From Pseudomonadota bacterium (GTDB taxonomy: Bacteria > Pseudomonadota > Alphaproteobacteria > Rhizobiales > Beijerinckiaceae): a stretch of DNA of 64,000 bases. Position 1 is the stretch's first letter, and each line of letters starts with the position of its first letter. The stretch lies in the NCBI GenBank assembly GCA_023423995.1, contig JAFAEL010000181.1, forward strand, positions 1 to 64,000, written 5' to 3'. This document shows, piece after piece, positions 26,253 through 35,299 of the stretch. The notes under the pieces are model-generated. The model saw only the letters and a list, made by a program, of their open reading frames with translations, was not told the origin of the DNA and made no database searches. A program made the position numbers and the translations under genes.

Positions 26253-27491
26253 GTGGGTTCTCGAATTGCGGCCGTCATCGGGGGCGGGCCGGCAGGCCTG
26301 ATCGCGGCCGAAACGCTGGCCCGGGCAGGCGTGAGCGTCACGGTCTATGACCGGATGCCGTCGGTCGGCCGCAAGCTGCTGATCGCCGGCCGCAGCGGGC
26401 TCAACCTCACCCATAGCGAGCCGTTCGACCGGTTCCTCACCCGCTATGGCGAGGCGGCCGAACGGCTCCGCCCCGCCCTGGAAGCCTTTCCGCCCGAGCG
26501 GCTGCGCGAATGGGCCGAGGGCCTCGGCCAGGAGACCTTCGTCGGATCGAGCGGCCGCGTCTTTCCGCGTGCCTGGAAGGCCTCGCCGCTGCTGCGGGCC
26601 TGGCTGGGCCGCCTGGACGAGCTGGGGGTCACGATCCGGCCCAGGCATCGCTGGATCGGTCTGTCCCCCCGCGGCGAGCTTCTGTTCGACGGGCCCGAGG
26701 GCCAGGTCTCCGTCCGGCCGGACGCGACCATCCTGGCGCTGGGCGGCGGGAGCTGGCCGCGGCTCGGCACGGACGGCAGCTGGGTTTCGATCCTGCGGGA
26801 AGCCGGCATCGGGGTGCGCGATCTCGTTCCGGCGAATACCGGCCTGCGCATCGCATGGTCCGCCCATCTGCTGGAGCGCCACGAGGGCGCGCCGCTGAAG
26901 CGCATCGCCCTGACGCATGCCGGCCGGGCCGCGAGGGGGGAGGCCAACATCACCCGCACGGGCCTGGAGGGCGGGGCCGTCTACGCGGTCGCGGCCTCGG
27001 TGCGGGACGAAATCGCGGGTCGGGGCGAGGCGATCCTGACGGTCGATCTCCGGCCGGATCTCTCTGCCGACGACCTCGCGCGCTCGATGTCGCGCGGGCG
27101 GGGGAAGCAGTCCCTGTCGAGCTTCCTGCGCAAGGCGGCCGGGCTTTCCCCCGCCGCGATCGGCATCCTGCGGGAAGGTTTCGGGCCTGCCCTCCCGACC
27201 GACCCGCAAGCCCTCGCCGCCGCGCTGAAATCCGTGCCGCTCAGGGTCACGGGAACCGACAGCCTCGACCGCGCCATCTCGTCCGCCGGCGGCATCCGCC
27301 TCGACGAGATCGACGATTGCTTCATGCTGAAGCGCCTGCCCGGCATCTTCGCGGCAGGCGAGATGCTCGACTGGGAAGCCCCGACCGGCGGCTACCTGCT
27401 GCAGGCCTGCTTCGCGACCGGCGTTGCGGCGGCGGAGGGGGTGCTACGATCGCAGCAGGAGGGCGCAGATCAATCCACCGGAACGGCGTGA
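26253..27491 (+). CDS. HI0933/TIGR03862-family flavoprotein
   Basis: A 412-residue FAD-dependent oxidoreductase-like protein. The N-terminal dinucleotide-binding motif is AAVIGGGPAGLIAAETLARAG, followed by GRKLLIAGRSGLNLTHS, which marks the HI0933 (BaiN-like) group. A late LKRLPGIFAAGEMLDWEAPTGGYLLQ segment completes the FAD site. The reaction is unknown. The GTG start at 26253 is 18 bases after the acyltransferase stop. Its 3' end overlaps the convergent Doc toxin gene by 22 bases. Confidence 0.88.
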   Translation: MGSRIAAVIGGGPAGLIAAETLARAGVSVTVYDRMPSVGRKLLIAGRSGLNLTHSEPFDRFLTRYGEAAERLRPALEAFPPERLREWAEGLGQETFVGSSGRVFPRAWKASPLLRAWLGRLDELGVTIRPRHRWIGLSPRGELLFDGPEGQVSVRPDATILALGGGSWPRLGTDGSWVSILREAGIGVRDLVPANTGLRIAWSAHLLERHEGAPLKRIALTHAGRAARGEANITRTGLEGGAVYAVAASVRDEIAGRGEAILTVDLRPDLSADDLARSMSRGRGKQSLSSFLRKAAGLSPAAIGILREGFGPALPTDPQALAAALKSVPLRVTGTDSLDRAISSAGGIRLDEIDDCFMLKRLPGIFAAGEMLDWEAPTGGYLLQACFATGVAAAEGVLRSQQEGADQSTGTA

Positions 27492-27859
27492 TCCCGGATC
27501 CAGACCGCGAGTTCGTCCTCGCTGAGCTCCCCGGCAGCCAGGGCGAAGATGGTCGCGATCGCCTCGGGCTGGTCGACGTCCAGAGCCATCCCGTTCAGGT
27601 CGAGGCAGAGGCCGATGCCGAGAAATGCTGCCCGCTTGTTGCCATCTATGAACGGGTGGTTCTTCGCCAGCCTGAAACCGTAGGCTGCAGCCAGCGCGGC
27701 CAAGTCCGGCTCTCCGTAAACGGCCAGGTTCTGCGGGCGCGCGAGCGCTGAATCCAGCAGGCCCTCGTCCCGCAATCCGGGCGAGCCGCCATGCTCCGCA
27801 AGGCTGATGTTGTGAAGCAGGAGGAGGGCCTGCTTCTCGATCCAGACGACCTCGCGCAT
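27470..27859 (-). CDS. Doc-type Fic-domain toxin
   Basis: A 129-residue Fic/Doc toxin. The catalytic loop is HPFIDGNKRAA (His68 to Arg76), with the Doc-type GNKR ending rather than the AMP-transferring GNGR. In phage P1, Doc phosphorylates EF-Tu. It lies 9 bases downstream of an AbrB-like antitoxin gene on the same strand. Length and fold match Doc (126 residues). Its last 22 bases overlap the convergent flavoprotein gene. Confidence 0.91.
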   Translation of the reverse strand: MREVVWIEKQALLLLHNISLAEHGGSPGLRDEGLLDSALARPQNLAVYGEPDLAALAAAYGFRLAKNHPFIDGNKRAAFLGIGLCLDLNGMALDVDQPEAIATIFALAAGELSEDELAVWIRDHAVPVD

Positions 27860-27868
27860 GGAGCGCGG

Positions 27869-28138
27869 TTACTTCGCCAGCGCTCGGAACGTGTCGCGGT
27901 ACTTGCGCATGAAGCGCTTGCCCGCCTCCACCTGCTCGGTGACCTTCGGATCGTAGGGGGTCAGCAGGAACCCGTCCGGAGCCTCGACGAGATAGAGGAG
28001 ATCCCCGCGCCCGACATTGAGCTTCGCCAGGACATCCTTTCCGAGAACAATCCCATGCGAGTTGCCGATGGCCACCACCTTTGCGGCAGGTGCGTCCTGG
28101 ACGGCAGTGGCCGCCAAGGTCTTGTCGTGAGCCGTCAT
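27869..28138 (-). CDS. AbrB/MazE-type antitoxin paired with Doc
   Basis: An 89-residue protein with a SpoVT/AbrB swapped-hairpin domain (VVAIGNSHGIVLGKDVLAKLNVGRGDLLYLVEAPDGFLLTPYD). The C-terminal tail (EAGKRFMRKYRDTFRAL) probably binds the toxin. Classic Doc toxins pair with Phd antitoxins; this AbrB-type partner marks the hybrid class. A GGAG site precedes the ATG, and a good promoter with a GTTATAAC palindrome lies just upstream, suggesting autoregulation. Confidence 0.88.
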   Translation of the reverse strand: MTAHDKTLAATAVQDAPAAKVVAIGNSHGIVLGKDVLAKLNVGRGDLLYLVEAPDGFLLTPYDPKVTEQVEAGKRFMRKYRDTFRALAK

Positions 28139-28161
28139 ATCCGGTCTCCGTCAGTACATCC

Positions 28162-28189
28162 GTTATAACACAGTTGCTGCTGCTTCCAA
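28162..28189 (-). promoter_or_regulatory. Promoter of the AbrB-Doc operon
   Basis: On the minus strand a -35 TTGGAA (28189-28184), a 16-base spacer and a -10 TATAAC (28167-28162) lie about 25 bases before the antitoxin ATG. The -10 is part of an 8-bp palindrome GTTATAAC (28162-28169), a possible operator. Confidence 0.5.
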
Positions 28190-28276
28190 AGGAAAGGGGT
28201 CCGAACGAGCCTGCATCTCCCGCTCGCGCGGTCGCCACCCATATAAGTGGCCCGTCTCCGGAGCCCCCTCCCCCGC

Positions 28277-29638
28277 ATGTCCGACCGCGAAGCCAACCGA
28301 TTCTCCGCCCGTGCCGCGCGCTACGCCCGGGTGGGCGCGAATGTCGGCGGGGTCGCGGCGAGGATCGCGGGCCAGCGGCTGCTCGGGCGTGAAAGTGCGA
28401 ACGCCTCGAACGCGGCCGCGCTCGCGGCGGCCCTGGGCGGCCTGAAGGGTCCGATCATGAAGGTGGCGCAGCTTCTCGCCACCATCCCGGACCTCGTCCC
28501 GCCGGAATATGCCGCCGAGCTCGCAAAGCTCCAGAGCGAGGCCCCGCCCATGGGCGCGGCCTTCGTGAACCGGCGCATGATGAGCGAGCTCGGGCCGGAT
28601 TGGCGCAGCCGCTTCGGCTCCTTCGACCTGAAGCCCGCCGCGGCGGCATCCCTCGGCCAGGTGCACCGCGCCACGAGCCATGAGGGACGGGCGCTCGCCT
28701 GCAAGCTGCAGTATCCGGACATGCAGTCGGCCGTCGAGGCGGACCTGAAGCAGCTCGACATCGCCTTCGCGCTGCACCGGCGCATGGACCCGGCCATCGA
28801 CACGCGCGAGATCGCCAAGGAGATCGGGGCCCGCGTCCGCGAGGAGCTCGACTACAGGCACGAGGCCAAGAACGCCGCGCTGTATCGCGAGGCGCTGGAC
28901 GGGGTCGCGGAAGTGCGCGTGCCCGACGTCTTTCCGGAGCTCTCGACGCGCCGCCTGCTGACGCTCGGCTGGCTCGACGGCGAGAAGATCCTCGCCTTCA
29001 AGACGGCTCCGGTGGAGATCCGCAACCGCCTCGCCATGGCGATGTTCAAGGCCTGGTGGCACCCGGTCGCCGATCTCGGGATCATCCACGGCGACCCGCA
29101 TCTGGGGAACTACACCGTGTTCTCCGAGGGCGGCGAGCCGCAGGGCATCAACCTGCTGGATTACGGCTGCATCCGCATCTTCCCGCCGCGCTTCCTGGCG
29201 GGCGTCGTCGACCTTTATCTCGGGCTCCAGCACGGCGACCGCGACCGGATGGTCCATGCCTACGAGACCTGGGGCTTCCGCCGCCTCACGCCCGAACTGA
29301 TCGACACGCTGAACATCTGGGCGCGCTTCATCTACGGGCCGCTCCTGGAAGACCGGGTCCGCACGATCGCGGACGGCGTGAAGCCCTCCGAATACGGCCG
29401 GCGCGAAGCCTACCAGGTGCACAAGGCCCTTCGTGAGAAAGGACCGGTCACCGTCCCGCGCGAGTTCGTCTTCATGGACCGGGCGGCCGTCGGGCTCGGC
29501 GGCGTGTTCCTCCACCTCGATGCCGAGCTGAACTTCCATCGCCTGTTCCAGTCGGAGATCGAGGGCTTCTCGGTCGAACAGTTGGCCCGGAGGCAGAGCG
29601 AGGCGCTCGACCGCGCCGGACTGCCTCACCCGGCCTGA
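28277..29638 (+). CDS. ABC1/AarF (ADCK-like) family protein
   Basis: A 453-residue ABC1 atypical kinase-like protein, distinct from UbiB at 13858-15417 and without the C-terminal membrane helices. The signature in place of KxGQ reads KVAQ (Lys62 to Gln65), with Ala instead of Gly. Other motifs are present: the alanine-rich loop AAAASLGQVHRA, EELDYRHEAKNA, IIHGDPHLGNY and LLDYGC. Relatives affect quinone or lipid metabolism. The start is the ATG at 28277; an upstream in-frame GTG at 28247 is less likely. Confidence 0.88.
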   Translation: MSDREANRFSARAARYARVGANVGGVAARIAGQRLLGRESANASNAAALAAALGGLKGPIMKVAQLLATIPDLVPPEYAAELAKLQSEAPPMGAAFVNRRMMSELGPDWRSRFGSFDLKPAAAASLGQVHRATSHEGRALACKLQYPDMQSAVEADLKQLDIAFALHRRMDPAIDTREIAKEIGARVREELDYRHEAKNAALYREALDGVAEVRVPDVFPELSTRRLLTLGWLDGEKILAFKTAPVEIRNRLAMAMFKAWWHPVADLGIIHGDPHLGNYTVFSEGGEPQGINLLDYGCIRIFPPRFLAGVVDLYLGLQHGDRDRMVHAYETWGFRRLTPELIDTLNIWARFIYGPLLEDRVRTIADGVKPSEYGRREAYQVHKALREKGPVTVPREFVFMDRAAVGLGGVFLHLDAELNFHRLFQSEIEGFSVEQLARRQSEALDRAGLPHPA

Positions 29639-29718
29639 CATCCGCCACAGCCACGCCCCGATTGCGGCGTCCCGGAGCTTCGGCTACGAGACGGGGAACG
29701 TCGCATAAGAGGGTCGAG

Positions 29719-30012
29719 ATGGCGCAGACTAGCAGCGCGGGGAACGAGGCTTACCGTCCCGAGATGGATGGGCCCGCGCATGAGTCCACCTACAATGCCT
29801 TTACGCATTTCACTGCGGTCGGGACGATCTTCGTCATCGCGATCGTGGCGGCGCTTGCGGTCGGCGGCATCAAGGGCGCCTGGATCTCCACGCTCGTGAT
29901 GGTGGTGCTCGCCCATATCGCGGCCGGGATCGGGCTGGTTTCGACGACCCTGTCGTGGCGCCCGGTGGCAGCCGTCCTGGGCGTACTGCTCCTGATGCTC
30001 CTCCTCTACTGA
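29719..30012 (+). CDS. aa3-type cytochrome c oxidase subunit IV-like protein
   Basis: A 97-residue protein with two membrane helices. The N-terminal part (HESTYNAFTHFTAVGTIFVI) matches the bacterial aa3 subunit IV family, a small accessory helix of cytochrome oxidase. A second helix continues to the C-terminus. In alphaproteobacteria such genes often precede pntAA, as here (57-base gap). An AAGAGGG site precedes the ATG at 29719. Whether it works with an oxidase or with the transhydrogenase is not shown by the sequence. Confidence 0.82.
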   Translation: MAQTSSAGNEAYRPEMDGPAHESTYNAFTHFTAVGTIFVIAIVAALAVGGIKGAWISTLVMVVLAHIAAGIGLVSTTLSWRPVAAVLGVLLLMLLLY

Positions 30013-30068
30013 TTTCCTGCCGATCTTCTCCGGGCTGAGCGCCGGACAATAAACCGAAAGGGACGGAA

Positions 30069-31274
30069 ATGCGGATCGCTGTCCTGTCCGACGCGCCCTT
30101 GGAGACACGCGTCGCGGCAGTGCCCGAGACGGTGAAGAAGTATGTCGGCCTCGGTGCCGACGTCGTGGTCCAGGCCGGGGCGGGGGTCGCCGCGGGCGTG
30201 CCGGATTCGGAGTTCGAGGCCGCCGGCGCGACGATCGCGCCGGACGCGGCCTCCACCGCGCGGAACGCCGACATCGTCCTGAAGGTCCGGCGTCCGGATG
30301 CCGCCGAGCTTCGCGCCTGCAAGCCCGGCGCGCTGGTCATCGCGATCATGGATCCGCACGGCAACGAGGACGCGCTACGCGTCGCGGCCGATGCGGGCGT
30401 TGCCGCCTTCGCCATGGAGCTGATGCCGCGCATCACCCGCGCGCAGGTCATGGACGTGCTCTCCAGCCAGGCGAACCTCGCCGGCTACCGCGCCGTCATC
30501 GACGCCGCCGCCGAATACGGCCGAGCTCTCCCCATGATGATGACGGCCGCCGGCACGGTTCCGGCCGCCCGCATCTTCGTCATGGGCGCGGGCGTCGCCG
30601 GCCTCCAGGCGATCGCGACGGCGCGCCGGCTCGGCGCGGTCGTCACGGCGACCGACGTGCGGCCGGCCGCCAAGGAACAGGTCGAGTCGCTCGGCGCGAA
30701 GTTCGTCGCCGTCGAGGACGAGGAATTCAAGCAGGCCGAGACCGCGGGCGGCTACGCCAAGGAGATGTCGGCCGAGTATCGCCGCAAGCAGGCCGAGCTC
30801 GTCGCCTCGCACATCGCCAAGCAGGACATCGTGGTCACGACGGCGCTCATCCCGGGCCGGCCCGCCCCGAAGCTCGTCTCGGCCGAGATGATCGCATCCA
30901 TGAAGCCCGGCTCGGTGCTGGTGGATCTGGCGGTCGAGCGCGGCGGCAATGTCGATGGCGCGAAGGCGGACGAACTCGTCACGACGCCGAACGGCGTGAA
31001 ATTGGTGGGCTACTCGAACGTGAGCCGGCTCGCCGCCACGGCGTCGAGCCTCTACGCCCGCAACCTCTATGCGTTCGTGGAGACGCTGGTCGACAAGACC
31101 GCCAAGAGCCTCGCCGTCAAATGGGACGACGAGCTCGTCAAGGCGACGCTGCTGACCCGGGACGGTGCGGTCGTGCATCCGCTCTTCGGAGCGGCTGCCG
31201 CTCGGCCGGAAGCCGCACCCGCCGCGGCTTCCCCGGCGGAGGCGCCCTCCACCGAAGACGCCGTTACCCTCTGA
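30069..31274 (+). CDS. pntAA: Proton-translocating NAD(P) transhydrogenase subunit alpha part 1 (domain I)
   Basis: A 401-residue soluble NAD(H)-binding domain I. The N-terminal alanine-dehydrogenase-like half ([25 protein letters not shown]) is followed by the NAD fold [20 protein letters not shown]. The enzyme transfers hydride between NADH and NADP while moving protons across the membrane. In this organism the alpha subunit is split, so the membrane part is the next gene. An AAAGGGACGGA site precedes the ATG. Confidence 0.96.
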   Translation: MRIAVLSDAPLETRVAAVPETVKKYVGLGADVVVQAGAGVAAGVPDSEFEAAGATIAPDAASTARNADIVLKVRRPDAAELRACKPGALVIAIMDPHGNEDALRVAADAGVAAFAMELMPRITRAQVMDVLSSQANLAGYRAVIDAAAEYGRALPMMMTAAGTVPAARIFVMGAGVAGLQAIATARRLGAVVTATDVRPAAKEQVESLGAKFVAVEDEEFKQAETAGGYAKEMSAEYRRKQAELVASHIAKQDIVVTTALIPGRPAPKLVSAEMIASMKPGSVLVDLAVERGGNVDGAKADELVTTPNGVKLVGYSNVSRLAATASSLYARNLYAFVETLVDKTAKSLAVKWDDELVKATLLTRDGAVVHPLFGAAAARPEAAPAAASPAEAPSTEDAVTL

Positions 31275-31314
31275 TTCCTTCGTAATCGGCCCCGCCGGGC
31301 TCCGGAGTTCCCGC

Positions 31315-31758
31315 ATGGCGACCACCGATCAACAGGCCCTCGAGAGCGCCCGCGCCTCCGCGGCCGCGGCCCGTCAGGCCGTCGAGGCCACCCAGGGCTA
31401 TCTCGACCAGATCCGCGGCCTCAGCGCCGCCGCGAGCGCTGCGACCGGCGGCCATGTCGACCCGGTCGTCTTCGAGCTGGCCGTCTTCGTCCTGGCCGTC
31501 TTCGTCGGCTATTACGTGGTCTGGTCGGTCACGCCGGCCCTGCACACGCCGCTGATGTCGGTCACCAACGCGATCTCGTCCGTCATCGTGGTGGGCGGAT
31601 TGCTCTCGGTCGGGGTCGCGGCGGCCCCGATGCTCGGCTCGGGCACGACCTGGGCCCGGATCTTCGGCTTCATCGCCGTGATCCTCGCCTCCATCAACAT
31701 CTTCGGCGGCTTCCTGGTTACCCAGCGAATGCTCGCGATGTACCGCAAGAAGGGCTGA
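31315..31758 (+). CDS. pntAB: Transhydrogenase subunit alpha part 2 (membrane)
   Basis: A 147-residue membrane subunit. About 45 hydrophilic, Ala-rich residues precede four hydrophobic helices ([20 protein letters not shown] and later), typical of PntA domain [25 protein letters not shown] is the conserved family signature. The ATG at 31315 is chosen over longer frames because it sits 40 bases after pntAA and begins the family's usual N-terminus. pntB follows 10 bases on. Confidence 0.95.
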   Translation: MATTDQQALESARASAAAARQAVEATQGYLDQIRGLSAAASAATGGHVDPVVFELAVFVLAVFVGYYVVWSVTPALHTPLMSVTNAISSVIVVGGLLSVGVAAAPMLGSGTTWARIFGFIAVILASINIFGGFLVTQRMLAMYRKKG

Positions 31759-31768
31759 GGCCGCCGCC

Positions 31769-33178
31769 ATGTCGCCGAACCTCTCCGCCCTGCTCTACCT
31801 CGTCTCCGGGGTCCTGTTCATCCTGGCCCTGCGGGGCCTCTCGCACCCGACGACCTCTCGGCAGGGCAACCTGTTCGGCATGGTCGGCATGGGCATCGCG
31901 ATCCTGACGACGCTCGCGGGCCATCCGCCGTCCGGCGCAATCGCCTGGATCCTGGTGATCCTCGGCCTCGGGATCGGCGGCGGCATCGGGGCCGTCGTGG
32001 CCAAGCGCGTCCCCATGACGGCCATGCCGCAGCTCGTGGCGGCGTTCCACTCGCTGGTCGGCCTCGCGGCGGTGCTCGTGGCAGCCGGCGCGCTCTACGC
32101 CCCGCAGGCCTTCGGCATCGTGAACCCGGCCTCGGGCCGCATCTACGGCGCGTCGCTGTTCGAGATGGCGCTCGGCGTCGCCATCGGCGCGCTGACCTTC
32201 ACGGGCTCGGTGATCGCGTTCCTGAAGCTCGACGGGCGCATGTCGGGCAAGCCGATCATCCTGCCGCAGCGCCACCTGCTCAACATCGCGCTGGCGGTGC
32301 TGCTCGTCATCCTGGTCATCGTGCTGATCCGGACCGAGAGCTACGTCGCCTTCTGGGCGATCGTGCTCGTCTCGTTCATTCTCGGCGTGACGCTCATCAT
32401 CCCGATCGGCGGCGCGGACATGCCGGTCGTCGTGTCGATGCTGAACTCCTATTCCGGCTGGGCGGCCGCCGGCATCGGGTTCACGCTGCACAACCTGGCG
32501 CTGATCATCACGGGCGCCCTCGTCGGCTCCTCGGGCGCGATCCTCTCCTACATCATGTGCAAGGGGATGAACCGGAGCTTCTTCTCCGTCATCCTCGGCG
32601 GCTTCGGCGGCGAGACCGCCGGTCCGGCGGCCGGCGCCGCCGAGACGCGCCCCGTCAAGCAGGGCTCGGCCGACGACGCCGCCTTCATCATGAAGAACGC
32701 CTCGAAGGTGATCATCGTCCCCGGCTACGGCATGGCGGTCGCCCAGGCCCAGCACTCGCTGCGCGAGATGGCCGACAATCTCAAGAAGGAAGGCGTGGAG
32801 GTGAAGTACGCCATCCACCCCGTCGCCGGCCGCATGCCCGGGCACATGAACGTGCTCCTGGCCGAGGCGAACGTCCCCTACGACGAGGTGTTCGAGCTCG
32901 AGGACATCAACGGCGAGTTCCCGCAGGCCGACGTCGCCTTCGTGATCGGCGCGAACGACGTCACCAACCCGTCGGCCAAGACCGACCCGTCCTCGCCGAT
33001 CTACGGGATGCCCATCCTGGACGTCGAGAAGGCCAAGACCGTGCTCTTCATCAAGCGCGGCATGGGCTCGGGCTATGCCGGCGTCGAGAACCCGCTCTTC
33101 TTCAACGACAACACCATGATGCTCTTCGGCGACGCCAAGAAGATGGTGGACGAGATCAACAAGAGCCTCGCGCACTGA
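31769..33178 (+). CDS. pntB: Transhydrogenase subunit beta
   Basis: A 469-residue subunit with about nine N-terminal membrane helices and a C-terminal NADP(H)-binding domain III. The latter shows VIIVPGYGMAVAQAQHSLREM, HPVAGRMPGHMNVLLAEANVPYDEV and VFVIGANDVTNPSA-type segments. It completes the pntAA-pntAB-pntB enzyme, an important NADPH source. The accessory RusA-like gene begins 51 bases downstream on the same strand and may share its transcript. Confidence 0.96.
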   Translation: MSPNLSALLYLVSGVLFILALRGLSHPTTSRQGNLFGMVGMGIAILTTLAGHPPSGAIAWILVILGLGIGGGIGAVVAKRVPMTAMPQLVAAFHSLVGLAAVLVAAGALYAPQAFGIVNPASGRIYGASLFEMALGVAIGALTFTGSVIAFLKLDGRMSGKPIILPQRHLLNIALAVLLVILVIVLIRTESYVAFWAIVLVSFILGVTLIIPIGGADMPVVVSMLNSYSGWAAAGIGFTLHNLALIITGALVGSSGAILSYIMCKGMNRSFFSVILGGFGGETAGPAAGAAETRPVKQGSADDAAFIMKNASKVIIVPGYGMAVAQAQHSLREMADNLKKEGVEVKYAIHPVAGRMPGHMNVLLAEANVPYDEVFELEDINGEFPQADVAFVIGANDVTNPSAKTDPSSPIYGMPILDVEKAKTVLFIKRGMGSGYAGVENPLFFNDNTMMLFGDAKKMVDEINKSLAH

Positions 33179-33229
33179 CGCGAGGCGGCTTCGGCCAAAG
33201 CCCTGACGGCGACCTCGAGCTGCCGACCC

Positions 33230-33652
33230 GTGCAGCAGCTCGAGCCAGACCTGCCCCTAACGTTCGCGGTGCGGGGGATCCCTGCTTCAATGCAGGCCTC
33301 GGCCCGATCGCGGGCAAGGTGGCGAGAATGCGTCCGGGAGGCTGCCCAGGCCAAGCTCTCTCCAGGATCCTGGGCGTGGACGACCCAACTTCGCGTCGCG
33401 ATCGTCTATTTCTCTGAAGGCCCTTCCAGCCTGGATGCGGACAACATTGCGAAGCCTATACTGGATGCCCTGAATGGGCTGATCTGGGTGGACGATCGAC
33501 AGATCGACGAGATCGTGATCAGAAAATCGGATCTCACGGCTCTCGTGGCCCTAAGAAGCCCGCCTCCGGAGCTCGCCGAGGCGCTTATATGGAACGAGGC
33601 CTTTGTGCTTGTTCGGGTGAGCGCCGACATTGACCATCAGGAGCTGCCATGA
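33230..33652 (+). CDS. RusA-family Holliday-junction endonuclease
   Basis: A 140-residue RusA-like protein. The acidic active site is intact: Asp69, Asp71, Asn72 and Lys75 in SLDADNIAKPILDAL, then Asp88/Asp89 in WVDDRQID, matching E. coli RusA (Asp70, Asp72, Lys76, Asp91). RusA proteins cut Holliday junctions and are mostly phage-borne. No phage gene is nearby. The start is GTG 33230, with only a weak ribosome-binding site. Its stop overlaps the ATG of the next gene (ATGA). Base composition is visibly less GC-rich than in pntB. Confidence 0.86.
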   Translation: MQQLEPDLPLTFAVRGIPASMQASARSRARWRECVREAAQAKLSPGSWAWTTQLRVAIVYFSEGPSSLDADNIAKPILDALNGLIWVDDRQIDEIVIRKSDLTALVALRSPPPELAEALIWNEAFVLVRVSADIDHQELP

Positions 33653-34332
33653 CAGCGCCGTCTGCTTTCCAAGAGCGAGACATCATGGAAGTCCTGGGCG
33701 CGCGGTATCGCGAGCGGGGTTTCCAGTTCCTCGTCGAGCCGCCCACCGAGTTCGTGCCCGACTTCCTGCAGGGCTACACGCCCGATGCCCTCGCCTTGAA
33801 GGATGGGCAAGGCGTGCTGATTGAGCTCAAACGGCAGAAGACTGGGCGAGATGACCAGCGGATTGCCGAGGTATCGCGCCGGCTCAGCGGTCACCCAAAT
33901 TGGACGCTCGAAGTCGTATTCGCTGAGAATTTCGTTCGCGAAAGAGGATGGACGCTTAGTCCCGCCGAGATCCGCTCGGCCTCGGACGCCGAACTCAGAG
34001 AGGTTCAAGAGGAGATCGAGAGGCTCGAGCAGGGCGGCAATCTCTCCGCGGCCTTCCTACTCGGCTGGTCTCTGCTCGAGGCCGCGACGCGTCGCAGAAT
34101 AGCAGATGCCGCACCGGCGGCGAGTATGCCGATGACTTCGTGGCAGATTGTCGAACAGCTCACGGCTCTCGGTATCGTCGAAGGAGACGTCGTCTTGTCG
34201 CTCCGTGATCTTCTCCGGAAGCGCAATGCTCTTGCGCACGGGGACTTCAGCTCGCGTGCGGACACGAACGATCTCCAGGCGCTCAAACAGGTTCTCGGCC
34301 GGGTGGCCGAGTTTCGTGCCTCACCCTCATAG
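33649..34332 (+). CDS. Nuclease-like fusion: PD-(D/E)XK-like domain plus HEPN-like RX4H motif
   Basis: A 227-residue protein of no established function. The N-terminal part (about 1-100) has a PD-(D/E)XK-like site: Asp46 in YTPDALAL, then Glu59 and Lys61 in VLIELKR, as in archaeal-Holliday-resolvase-like restriction folds. A helical C-terminal part (about 110-227) carries RNALAH, Arg192 to His197 with Asn193, the RX4H pattern of HEPN ribonucleases. Its ATG overlaps the rusA-like stop, so the two are coupled. It overlaps the convergent MarR-GNAT gene by 6 bases. Domain calls rest on motifs; a DNA nuclease with an RNase is inference. Confidence 0.66.
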   Translation: MTAPSAFQERDIMEVLGARYRERGFQFLVEPPTEFVPDFLQGYTPDALALKDGQGVLIELKRQKTGRDDQRIAEVSRRLSGHPNWTLEVVFAENFVRERGWTLSPAEIRSASDAELREVQEEIERLEQGGNLSAAFLLGWSLLEAATRRRIADAAPAASMPMTSWQIVEQLTALGIVEGDVVLSLRDLLRKRNALAHGDFSSRADTNDLQALKQVLGRVAEFRASPS

Positions 34333-35247
34333 CGCCAGCTCCCAGTTCTGGCCGACCAGGTCGTGCCCGAAGGAGTGGTGGCGCTCCTCGGCCACGAGCT
34401 TGAACCCCGCCTCGAGATAGATCTTCCGGGCCGCGACCAGGATGTCGTTCGTCCAGAGCGTGAGGGTCCGGTAGCCGGTCGCGCGGGCGAAGGCGATGCA
34501 TTCCTCGACGAGGCGCCGGCCGATCCCGAGGCCGCGCGTCTGCGGCTCGACGTAGAGAAGCCGCAGCTTGGCGACGCTATCGCTTTCCCGGACGCAGAAG
34601 ATCGAGCCGACTACCTCGCCATGCCTCTCCGCGATCCAGCAACGCTCGCGCTCGGGATCGAAGTTGCGGATGAAGCGCGCCGTGATCTCGGCCACCAGAG
34701 CCTCGAACGTGTCGTCCCAGCCGTATTCCGTCGCGTAGAGGACCGCCTGCCGGTGGGTGATCCAGCCCATGTCGCCGGGCCCGTGAGGCCGGAGCGTGAC
34801 GCCGCCGTCCGGGTCGTCGCCCAGGATCTCCTGGATCTCCGCCATGGCGCGCAGGAGGGCGCGGCGCCGGCTGTCGGTGAGCGGACCGAGCAGGCGCCCC
34901 ACCTGCTCGCGCGAGGCGAGATCGAGCGGCCCGAACGCCGCGTGGCCCATTTCGGTGAGCGTCAGGCGGGCACGCCGCGCATCATCGGAGGCGGTCTCCC
35001 GGCTCAGCAGGCCCGCCGAGCGGAAGCGCTTGAGGATGCGGCTGAGATAGCCCGCGTCGATCGCCAGGTCGCGGACGAGGTCCCCGGCCGTAGCCTCGGC
35101 ACGGTTCGCCAGCTCGTAGAGGATTCGCGCCTCGGCCAGCGAGAAGCCGCTGTCGAGGAGGCCCTCGTTCAGGAGGTCCGCCTGCCGCGTGTAGAAGCGC
35201 GTGAAGCGCCGCACCGCCGCGATCGCGGCTTCGTCGGTCCCCCCCAT
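34327..35247 (-). CDS. MarR-type regulator fused to GNAT acetyltransferase
   Basis: A 306-residue fusion. Residues 1-140 are a winged-helix MarR domain (DLVRDLAIDAGYLSRILKRFRSAGLLSRE). Residues 150-306 are a GNAT domain with the acetyl-CoA loop VEPQTRGLGIGRRLVEECI. This architecture is a known family of predicted regulators or acetyltransferases; the acetylated substrate is unknown. It starts just upstream of the metallopeptidase gene, which ends at 35300 on the same strand. Confidence 0.89.
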   Translation of the reverse strand: MGGTDEAAIAAVRRFTRFYTRQADLLNEGLLDSGFSLAEARILYELANRAEATAGDLVRDLAIDAGYLSRILKRFRSAGLLSRETASDDARRARLTLTEMGHAAFGPLDLASREQVGRLLGPLTDSRRRALLRAMAEIQEILGDDPDGGVTLRPHGPGDMGWITHRQAVLYATEYGWDDTFEALVAEITARFIRNFDPERERCWIAERHGEVVGSIFCVRESDSVAKLRLLYVEPQTRGLGIGRRLVEECIAFARATGYRTLTLWTNDILVAARKIYLEAGFKLVAEERHHSFGHDLVGQNWELAL

Positions 35248-35299
35248 GTCTCGTCACCGTCGTTTGGACGAGCCTGGCCTGGTTATTTGACTGCGTCAA

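Noticed and set aside
33179..34332. Prophage remnant around the rusA-like gene
   Set aside because: No integrase, attachment repeat or structural phage gene is visible on either side; flanks are core genes.
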